Source of the DNA: a virus
DNA length: 47,002 nucleotides
Direction: 5' to 3' (one strand)
IMG/VR virus record: IMGVR_UViG_3300031566_000076
Location: 1-47,002 of that record
A program made the position numbers and the translations under genes. Every line of letters begins with the position of its first letter. The stretch's first letter is position 1. Below, in pieces: positions 14,373 to 19,917 of the stretch. The notes under the pieces were generated by a model that saw nothing but the letters and a program-made list of their open reading frames with translations, was not told where the DNA came from and did no database searches.

Positions 14373-14438
14373 AGAATAAGGGATGGTTTTTAAGCTGTAT
14401 TAGAGATGAAATTTATTGTTAAACTAAAAATAAATATT

Positions 14439-14759
14439 ATGAATTTGATAAACATTGCAGATTTAGAAAACCCGAAAACGGGAAAAACTTACAGAGAAGA
14501 AAATAATGCTAAAGTACATAAGTACAAGATTGATGATCTAATTGAAATTATAGCTTGGGATGAAGATTGTGAGTACGGAGGAATGAGACTTTACGTAATT
14601 GGTTGCGTTAGAGACTGTGACGGCACTCCACTATATGTACTTGGTAGCAAGGGCATGGAATTATATCAGAAAGCATTTGTTAAACCTGATACTTGCTATA
14701 ATTTTAATTCTTTCTCGGGTTTTGGCGAAGAAAGTTTGAAGCTAGTTAAATCTGCTTAG
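14439..14759 (+). CDS. cassette gene, 106 aa
   Basis: Start ATG at 14439-14441, after AAACTAAAAATAAAT, the A-rich leader type of this genome. Beta-rich protein with repeated short loops (DEDCEYGGMRLYVIGCVRDC) suggesting an SH3-like or other small barrel; no family recognised. It is flanked by an 18-bp inverted repeat (14361-14378 and 14884-14901), so the whole cassette sits between complementary ends. Confidence 0.6.
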   Translation: MNLINIADLENPKTGKTYREENNAKVHKYKIDDLIEIIAWDEDCEYGGMRLYVIGCVRDCDGTPLYVLGSKGMELYQKAFVKPDTCYNFNSFSGFGEESLKLVKSA

Positions 14760-14793
14760 TATCTGAATAATATTTATTCTCTATTAAATGCAG

Positions 14794-14872
14794 CTTAAAA
14801 ACTTGCCCTTGATTCTTTAGTTAGAGGTTGTGATATTTGGTAAAAACCTTTATTAGAACGCAAGTTTTTAAG
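14794..14872 (+). repeat. cassette-end hairpin, family member 2
   Basis: CTTAAAAACTTGC (14794-14806) pairs perfectly with GCAAGTTTTTAAG (14860-14872). The left arm is followed by TTGATTCTTTAGTTAGAGG and the right arm by GCGTGAAGGAGTAT, both alignable with members at 13293 and 15342, although the arms themselves are different. Confidence 0.65.
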
Positions 14873-14897
14873 GCGTGAAGGAGTATTCTCCAAAACA

Positions 14898-14983
14898 TTA
14901 GAGTTAATGATATTAGGGTTTTTGTGTGGAGGGCGAGGAAGCGGGCGAAGCCCAATTTAGGATGGGCGTATCATTAACTCTAA
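14898..14983 (+). other. palindromic intercassette site with GC-rich loop
   Basis: TTAGAGTTAATGATA (14898-14912) pairs perfectly with TATCATTAACTCTAA (14969-14983). The loop includes GGGCGAAGCCC, a stable small hairpin. It lies between the end of one cassette (CCAAAACATTAG) and the start of the next (AACATCGCAGG), where an attC is expected. It has no gene. Confidence 0.6.
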
Positions 14984-15091
14984 CATCGCAGGTTATATGA
15001 GATGTAAATTCTACAACATTGATTGATAAAAGATAAAGTAACAAATTGAATATAATTATAAATTTAGTATAAACTAAAAAATAAAAAAGCG

Positions 15092-15295
15092 ATGGAACAA
15101 AAATTATTTACAGAGATGAAGATTAATAACGGAAATACTCATATAATAGCAAGATGTCCAGATGAAGATGATGAAATGTGCATTACTATTAAGAATAGAT
15201 ATAAAGTTAATTTTAGTATGACGCTTCAGGAAGCTAAAGACTTTGCAGACTTTATAAATGCACATGTTAAAAATGCTATTGAATCTAATAAATAG
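15092..15295 (+). CDS. cassette gene, 67 aa
   Basis: Small protein, beta-rich N-terminal half (ARCPDEDDEMCITIKN) and C-terminal helix (MTLQEAKDFADFINAHVKNA). The pattern resembles short DUFs that follow 'CITI...LTxxEAxxLAxxI', but I cannot name one. It lies within an 18-bp inverted repeat (14982-14999 and 15427-15444). Confidence 0.55.
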   Translation: MEQKLFTEMKINNGNTHIIARCPDEDDEMCITIKNRYKVNFSMTLQEAKDFADFINAHVKNAIESNK

Positions 15296-15341
15296 CGGAG
15301 CGTAAGCTTTTATTTTTTATAGATTCTGAGTTGTGGAATTT

Positions 15342-15416
15342 ATGTCTTATGATAACTTAGTTAATGGTAGTTGTTAGTGGTTTGAAAAGAACGTTTCAGA
15401 TACAGTCATAAGACAT
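15342..15416 (+). repeat. cassette-end hairpin, family member 3
   Basis: ATGTCTTATGA (15342-15352) pairs perfectly with TCATAAGACAT (15406-15416). Inner left sequence TAACTTAGTTAATGG and inner right TTTCAGATACAG match the member at 13293; the flank GTGCGGAAGGCATAT follows. The 46 bases between the preceding stop and the hairpin show no gene. Confidence 0.65.
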
Positions 15417-15441
15417 GTGCGGAAGGCATATAACCTGCGAT

Positions 15442-15619
15442 GTTAAAGGTAATTGTTGTTTAGCCTTTTCGTGTGTAGGCAAAAAGGAAGGTTTAAAATT
15501 ATCATGATTAGAGTAGTTACACTACCTAAATAGCAATAAATTTAATGTCATGTATTTGGCACCATTTACTTGACAATTTTAAATAGGAAGGTTTTTAGCG
15601 TGAAACAATTACCTTTAAC
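15442..15619 (+). other. geneless palindrome-bounded segment, 178 bp
   Basis: GTTAAAGGTAATTGTT (15442-15457) pairs perfectly with AACAATTACCTTTAAC (15604-15619). The interior has short repeats (GCCTTTTCG...AAAAAGGAAGG; GTAGTTACACTAC at about 15511-15523) but no open frame of note. It may be the long variable loop of an attC, or a cassette without a protein gene. Confidence 0.55.
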
Positions 15620-15694
15620 GGTTAGCTTAAGTGGAGTTTGCCAACAAATACAGGAAAGATTTAAACGAGAATATTAACCAATAATTTACGAGCG

Positions 15695-15976
15695 ATGGGA
15701 AAAAGTAAGTTAATAACAGTAGATGATATTTATATTGAATTAGAATCAATTTTTGATAACTTCGAATCTGGTTATAACAGGAGAATTGCTGTTTATAAAA
15801 AATTAAATGAATTATTACCAAACTGGGAAGGGCGTGTTAGCAAAAAGAAACAAACGAGTGAGCAAATTCCATTTGAAGCGTTGTTAGGAGTTTCGTTGCC
15901 TATATGTAAAAATTGTAAAAAAACGATGAAGATTGCAGCTTATGAATGTGAATGTGGAATAGTTAGAGAAGGATAG
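15695..15976 (+). CDS. cassette gene with C-terminal zinc ribbon, 93 aa
   Basis: Helical N-terminal domain (LITVDDIYIELESIFDNFES), then CKNC (about residue 73) and CECG (about 86-89) forming a compact zinc ribbon at the end. It is one of several cassette genes here ending in such a module. It sits between GTTAGC (15621) and CCTAAC (15986), the expected cassette boundaries. Confidence 0.6.
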   Translation: MGKSKLITVDDIYIELESIFDNFESGYNRRIAVYKKLNELLPNWEGRVSKKKQTSEQIPFEALLGVSLPICKNCKKTMKIAAYECECGIVREG

Positions 15977-15984
15977 GCAATGAC

Positions 15985-16114
15985 TCCTAACGAATTATGG
16001 TATGAAAAGTTGCGGATTTAATGGTAGAACTTTTCAGCCTACAACAAAATTAAATTAGAATTACAAACCTACGGATTGCTACGCACCCGCAATTTTTTAT
16101 ACCATGTGTTAGCG
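15985..16114 (+). other. attC-like recombination site, long form
   Basis: Left core TCCTAAC (15985-15991) and right core GTTAGCG (16108-16114). ATGGTATGAAAAGTTGCGG (15997-16015) pairs with CCGCAATTTTTTATACCAT (16087-16105), 17 of 19 as Watson-Crick pairs and the other two as G-T. The spacers are again five bases left and two right, as at 13663-13718. About 70 bases of variable loop contain no gene. Confidence 0.65.
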
Positions 16115-16134
16115 TTTCGTGCATTATTAAACAT

Positions 16135-16407
16135 ATGTCAAAAGTAATAGTTAGAAAAACAATCGCGACCAATTATCAATCTGAATTAGATTATCCAATT
16201 TACTTGAATTTTCAAAACGAAGATTGTTTGGATGAATTGGTTAAAGTTGACGAAAAGTATAGAATAACCGTAAAGCATAATCATTTTGGTTTTGAAATTG
16301 ATTACTCTACAATGAACACTATATTTGAACATGACCTATGTAGTTTAACTACAAAAGAACATTTTGAGCAATTTTTAGATGAGGCAATTAAAATATTAAA
16401 CAAATGA
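16135..16407 (+). CDS. cassette gene, 90 aa
   Basis: Starts MSKVIVRKTIATNYQSELDY; acidic beta/alpha protein with no recognised family. It overlaps the next gene by four bases (ATGA), so this cassette carries a two-gene pair. Both are flanked by GTTAGCGTTTCGTGCA (16108) and TGCATGAACGCTAAC (16642). Confidence 0.55.
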   Translation: MSKVIVRKTIATNYQSELDYPIYLNFQNEDCLDELVKVDEKYRITVKHNHFGFEIDYSTMNTIFEHDLCSLTTKEHFEQFLDEAIKILNK

Positions 16408-16655
16408 AACCTGACTTTTTTCAAATAAAAAAAGGATGCTATAAAATCGGCATTAACCAATTTATATCTGGAATGGATAATAAACCAGTAGTTCGAGTAG
16501 AATGCGTAAATGATTATACCCACGCTCAGGATATAGATGACGAATGGATAGACGAACAAATTTGCGCTATGTTTACATTTAGGAATATAGATGATTATGA
16601 TTTATTTATTCAAAAGTTGCAAGATGCACGGTCGTTTCTTTTGCATGAACGCTAA
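16404..16655 (+). CDS. cassette gene, 83 aa, pairs with upstream gene
   Basis: Begins MKPDFFQIKKGCYKIGINQF. Length, acidity and the C-terminal pattern (FRNIDDYDLFIQKLQDARSFL) resemble the upstream 90-aa protein's end (FEQFLDEAIKILNK), hinting at a distant duplication or a toxin/antitoxin-like pair, but this is weak. Its TAA lies in CGCTAAC, the cassette-end core. Confidence 0.55.
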   Translation: MKPDFFQIKKGCYKIGINQFISGMDNKPVVRVECVNDYTHAQDIDDEWIDEQICAMFTFRNIDDYDLFIQKLQDARSFLLHER

Positions 16656-16703
16656 CAACGGTAAGCATAAACAACGTACGCACAGTTTAGTATAAAAGAT
16701 AAA

Positions 16704-16979
16704 TTGAAAAACAAAAATAAAAAGCGAAGCGTGGGAAAAGTTATTATAGTTTTTTTAAGCCAGTTGATTTTCGGATTCGTAAGAAACCTTAACACAAGAT
16801 ACGTATCTAAAGAAAATGTAAAATTAAGCGTGATAACTGGGTTTTTAGTAAAAACATCTTGGTTAGTAGCTACATATTTAGGAGTTTCTTCATTAATAGA
16901 AGGAAATTATATAGTAACTGCATTTTATATAATAGGTGGGGTGTTAGGTGATTATTTATCGTTTAAAATTAAAATATGA
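16704..16979 (+). CDS. multi-span membrane protein, 82-91 aa
   Basis: Either the TTG at 16704 or the GTG at 16731 is the start; no ATG is available, and the GTG follows the same AAAAAGCG-type leader as the 15092 and 15695 genes. Three hydrophobic segments (about residues 12-26, 43-63 and 70-86 of the long form) with FGFVRNLNTRYVS between the first two. No named family. It overlaps the PP-loop gene by four bases, so the two probably act together. Confidence 0.55.
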   Translation: MKNKNKKRSVGKVIIVFLSQLIFGFVRNLNTRYVSKENVKLSVITGFLVKTSWLVATYLGVSSLIEGNYIVTAFYIIGGVLGDYLSFKIKI

Positions 16980-17734
16980 AACAATTTATAAGTTTTAGTG
17001 GTGGCGTTGAAAGCTCAACGATGTGTGTTTTGTTTGGAAATAAAGCAGATGCTATATTTTGCGATACTGGTTTTGAACATGAAGAAATTTATAAAAGAAT
17101 TGATTTGGTTGAACATTGGGTTAAAAACTTTCATAGATCAGATTTTAAAATACATAGAATACAAAACGAAAAGCATGGAAGTTTAATTGACTACATAAAA
17201 GAAGCAAAGTTTTATCCAAGTTTCCAAGCTAGATATTGCACTAGGATGTTTAAAATTGAACCTATTGATAAATACCTAGAGCAATTTAAAGCCGATGGCG
17301 TTGAATTAATGATTGGTTTAAATGCTGATGAAATAGAACAAAGAACTGGAAACCACGGAAATAAAAAGTTTGTTAAATATAGCTACCCTTTAGCCGATAA
17401 TAATTTAACTAGACAGGCTTGCATAGCAATATTAAAGAAAGTTGATTTATATCCTGAATTTCCTGCTTATATGAGGCGTGGCGGTTGCGTAGGCTGTTAC
17501 TATAAAAGTATAAAAGAATATGAAGCAATGGCATTATTGAACCCAAAAGAGTTTAATATAGTACAACTTTTGGAAGAAGAGATTCAAGACATTAGAAAGG
17601 AGTATTTTAGTATAAAACAAAATATTACGATGAAACAAATAAAAGAAAATGTTTCTAATATGTTATTTAAACCAGATGATATTTATCCAATAATTAACGA
17701 TGCCACAAAATGTGGTGTATTTTGTAACCGATAA
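16976..17734 (+). CDS. PP-loop ATPase, PAPS reductase/DndC-like, 252 aa
   Basis: N-type ATP-pyrophosphatase: PP-loop SFSGGVESS (residues about 5-13), then RYCTRMFKIEP (about 87-97) and a Cys motif GGCVGCYY (about 169-176). The C-terminus has KCGVFC. The family includes PAPS/APS reductases, DndC of DNA phosphorothioation and many phage members of unknown substrate. No IscS/DndD/DndE partners are nearby, so DNA phosphorothioation is not supported. It is the best recognised enzyme of the array and is translationally coupled to a membrane protein. Confidence 0.8.
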   Translation: MKQFISFSGGVESSTMCVLFGNKADAIFCDTGFEHEEIYKRIDLVEHWVKNFHRSDFKIHRIQNEKHGSLIDYIKEAKFYPSFQARYCTRMFKIEPIDKYLEQFKADGVELMIGLNADEIEQRTGNHGNKKFVKYSYPLADNNLTRQACIAILKKVDLYPEFPAYMRRGGCVGCYYKSIKEYEAMALLNPKEFNIVQLLEEEIQDIRKEYFSIKQNITMKQIKENVSNMLFKPDDIYPIINDATKCGVFCNR

Positions 17735-17744
17735 AAATAAAAAC

Positions 17745-17963
17745 ATGAAAGACGAAGAAATTAAAAAAGAATTAAAGAAATTAAAAGAACAAAGATTAGA
17801 AATCAATAATCAGATTTCCAGAATTGAGAAAGAATGTCAACACATATGGAAACATGGTTACTTGGCAGAACCTATTATTTATTGCGAAATATGTGATAGA
17901 GAAATACAGGATGTTTACTCCAATATGAGTAATAGGGATATTGAAAAATTAATAGGAAAGTAA
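17745..17963 (+). CDS. small coiled-coil plus zinc-site protein, 72 aa
   Basis: I start at the ATG 17745-17747, 10 bases after the PP-loop gene's stop. Residues 1-32 are a Lys/Glu coiled coil; then ECQHIWKHG and CEIC form a probable Cys/His zinc site. The same architecture (helical part plus C-terminal zinc site) occurs in several other cassette genes here. Confidence 0.55.
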   Translation: MKDEEIKKELKKLKEQRLEINNQISRIEKECQHIWKHGYLAEPIIYCEICDREIQDVYSNMSNRDIEKLIGK

Positions 17964-18242
17964 TAATTATTAAACGTTTGGAACAAACGTAATGAGCGTG
18001 GGGCTTTTTATTTTAGATTAATAACGTAAGATGTTAATTAAATGAAAGGATAAGTATGGTGTTTGATGCATTGTTATGTGGTGGGAATGGATTGTGCGAA
18101 TTTCGGCTTTAGTTTTGCCGATTAAAACCGAGCAACTTTATACCATAATACTGTAAAGTTTGTGGTGTTGTAAAAGTTGCGATGGTTGAGGCAAAATTAC
18201 ACATAACTATGTTGTATATACCATTTAATTTGTAATTGAATT
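17964..18242 (+). other. 279-bp intergenic region with palindromes, no gene
   Basis: Contains a hairpin ACGTTTG-GAA-CAAACGT (17974-17990), a cassette-like outer repeat GTTATGTG (18073-18080)/CACATAAC (18200-18207), a hairpin around TTTCGGC/GCCGATT (about 18102-18124) and GCAACTTT/AAAGTTGC (about 18133-18180). The piece between the GTTATGTG and CACATAAC ends looks like a second geneless cassette. No open frame of note. Confidence 0.5.
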
Positions 18243-18533
18243 ATGAAAGTAATTGAATTTGAGAGAGATAGTTTACAATTAAAATATTTAATTACTACTC
18301 ACAGACTTATTGGATTTAAAAATATAGTTGTTTCAAATAAAAAAATATATCAATTGCCTTGCATGATAGGTAAAAGATCGTATGATTTAAAAGAAATAAA
18401 ACCAAAATATCATATGTGTATGATTCATTATATTATTGAATCAAAAAGATATTCAATTAAGCAATTAAAAAAATTAATAGTAAGATTTGATGATAAGATA
18501 TTAATAGAAAAAACGCCATTATATCCGTTTTAA
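18243..18533 (+). CDS. last plus-strand gene, hypothetical, 96 aa
   Basis: Basic Ile/Lys-rich protein beginning MKVIEFERDSLQLKYLITTH; no family recognised. It ends one base before the convergent minus-strand lysis genes, with no terminator hairpin visible between them. Unlike the other array genes it has no attC-like site after it, so it may belong to the phage rather than to a cassette. Confidence 0.55.
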   Translation: MKVIEFERDSLQLKYLITTHRLIGFKNIVVSNKKIYQLPCMIGKRSYDLKEIKPKYHMCMIHYIIESKRYSIKQLKKLIVRFDDKILIEKTPLYPF

Positions 18534-18534
18534 T

Positions 18535-18693
18535 TTAGTTCAAATCTTCAATATTTACTGTTTTATTTCGCTTTAGTTTAATTTTATTATTATTAACAAT
18601 TTCAGGTTTATCTAAAATTTTGGCATAAAAATAAGCACCAGAAATGAAACCTATAATAAATGCTATCAATACGAATATTATAATTTTTTTCAT
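18535..18693 (-). CDS. small signal-anchor protein, possible spanin component, 52 aa
   Basis: Begins MKKIIIFVLIAFIIGFISGA: one hydrophobic span (about 4-20), then a hydrophilic basic tail. It is the last gene of the holin/endolysin cluster and overlaps the holin gene by four bases. Size and place suit an inner-membrane spanin-like protein, but no outer-membrane partner or coiled coil of normal length is present, so the role is a guess. Confidence 0.5.
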   Translation of the reverse strand: MKKIIIFVLIAFIIGFISGAYFYAKILDKPEIVNNNKIKLKRNKTVNIEDLN

Positions 18694-18902
18694 TTCTTTA
18701 ATTCTGCAAATTTTGAGAATATCTTTTCCCCAAAAGAATATGCAAGCAATACAATAACCATCGGCAATGCATCACCTAAAGTGACATCTTTTACAAATAC
18801 TGACATTATAGCAATGAATATTCCTGCAATTGCTGCAATAAATGTTTTCACACGAGTAGAGCTTAAGACGCCCGGTGATTCTTCAAATAATTTTGTTTTC
18901 AT
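18690..18902 (-). CDS. holin, 70 aa
   Basis: Two hydrophobic segments (about residues 18-38 and 43-58), a charged N-terminus and a Lys-rich C-terminal end (FSKFAELKK), typical of small holins. It sits 17 bases after the endolysin gene. Holins form pores that release or activate the endolysin at the end of infection. Confidence 0.7.
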   Translation of the reverse strand: MKTKLFEESPGVLSSTRVKTFIAAIAGIFIAIMSVFVKDVTLGDALPMVIVLLAYSFGEKIFSKFAELKK

Positions 18903-18919
18903 AATTTCATAATTTTAAT

Positions 18920-19279
18920 TTATACTATATTGCGCTCAAAATGCGGCGTATCTAAAAAGTTTTTGAAATGTCCGCCCCATCTATTTAATTTATTTAAATT
19001 TTCCCAAAATATTCCGATCTCTTCCAATTCATTTTTTTCATAGCAAGGTTTTTTGTTGATAAATATTATCAAATCAACTGCACATCCATATAGGTGATTT
19101 GATTCTTTTACTTTACTTAATCCTTGCTCAAAATACAAATTTTGCATTTCCTGAGGTCTTAAAACCTCTTTGATTGTTACCTTTAATTTTTTTACCCTTA
19201 TTATAAAATCAAGTAATATATTAAAGTCTTTTGCAAATTCAAATTGATGATCTGATAATGTCATTTTCTTTATTTTCAA
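18920..19279 (-). CDS. endolysin, M15-type peptidase, 119 aa
   Basis: Peptidase M15 (L-Ala-D-Glu/D-Ala-D-Ala endopeptidase) signature: ESNHLYGCAVDLI (about residues 59-71, zinc ligands H and D) and LDTPHFE (about 108-114, third zinc ligand His and catalytic Glu region), with RWGGHF before it. Length is that of a single-domain phage lysin such as T5 Lys-like enzymes. It cuts peptidoglycan cross-bridges for lysis. Its start is overlapped by the small gene 19239-19376. Confidence 0.85.
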   Translation of the reverse strand: MKIKKMTLSDHQFEFAKDFNILLDFIIRVKKLKVTIKEVLRPQEMQNLYFEQGLSKVKESNHLYGCAVDLIIFINKKPCYEKNELEEIGIFWENLNKLNRWGGHFKNFLDTPHFERNIV

Positions 19280-19376
19280 ATATATATTTTTCTCTTACCC
19301 TTATCATTAATTCTCTTGCCGAAATATCAGGATATTTTGTTTTTAGTTCTTGATATATTTCATTAAAAGATTTCAT
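19239..19376 (-). CDS. small helical protein ahead of endolysin, 45 aa
   Basis: Begins MKSFNEIYQELKTKYPDISA, ATG at 19374-19376, ending TGA at 19239-19241, and overlaps the endolysin start by 41 bases. It begins three bases before repeat element copy 2, the same relation as the genes at 8153 and 29329. No family recognised; it could act as a leader peptide controlling endolysin translation. Confidence 0.45.
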   Translation of the reverse strand: MKSFNEIYQELKTKYPDISARELMIRVREKYIFENKENDIIRSSI

Positions 19377-19379
19377 TAT

Positions 19380-19620
19380 ACATGTTTTACTGCAATTGTT
19401 ACATTTAGTTTATGTATATTTGTGTTATTCTGCATGAACTGATAATCAATGAGTTACGTACTTTAAGTAAACTCACAATCATCAAAATATAAAAAATCTT
19501 ATTAATCTTCATAAGTTGCACTATATTAGTTTGTTATATCAATTATTAACTCGCTTAGGATTTTGTTCGTGTATAATTGTACATATTCATTTTGAATATG
19601 CGATTCTAAGAGAGTTAAGG
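19380..19620 (-). repeat. dispersed ~235-bp structured leader element, copy 2
   Basis: Nearly the same as copy 3 (29331-29567) and clearly related to copy 1 (8155-8396). It holds the operator-like AATTGTTACATTT (19394-19406), CATGAACTGATAATCA, CTTCATAAGTTGCACTATATTAGTTTG-type blocks, and the arms AACTCGCTTAGGAT / GATTCTAAGAGAGTT enclosing about 45 bases. The right edge overlaps the stop codon of the upstream gene (19615), and the left edge meets the start of the 45-aa gene before the endolysin. Confidence 0.8.
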
Positions 19621-19872
19621 TTCGTTTCTTGTTAATGTATACTGATAGGGTAAAATTATTTCCTCATCATTTGCTATTTTTTGTTGATTAAATTGTAATT
19701 CCAATACCGATGTGCCTAAAATAACAATATCGTTTTTATTTATTTCAATTTGTTTTAATCCAATTCGAATACTACCAAGATTAACTATGAATCCAGTTAT
19801 TATTTGAATTATCACAAATATAATAATCGCTTTCCATAATTTGAAATCGAATATTTTTGTTTCTTTCGACAT
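19615..19872 (-). CDS. single-span membrane protein, 85 aa
   Basis: Hydrophobic segment at about residues 15-33 (IIIFVIIQIITGFIVNLGSI), followed by a hydrophilic domain. It lies between the tail fibre gene and the lysis cluster, so a lysis or superinfection role is possible. Its stop codon is part of repeat element copy 2. Confidence 0.6.
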   Translation of the reverse strand: MSKETKIFDFKLWKAIIIFVIIQIITGFIVNLGSIRIGLKQIEINKNDIVILGTSVLELQFNQQKIANDEEIILPYQYTLTRNEP

Positions 19873-19917
19873 TATATTACTCTTTTAATCAATTCTAAGT
19901 CTTTCATAGTTTGTGCT

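Noticed and set aside
16976-17734. DNA phosphorothioation (Dnd) system
   Set aside because: Only a DndC-like PP-loop protein is present; DndA, DndB, DndD and DndE are not recognised in the window.
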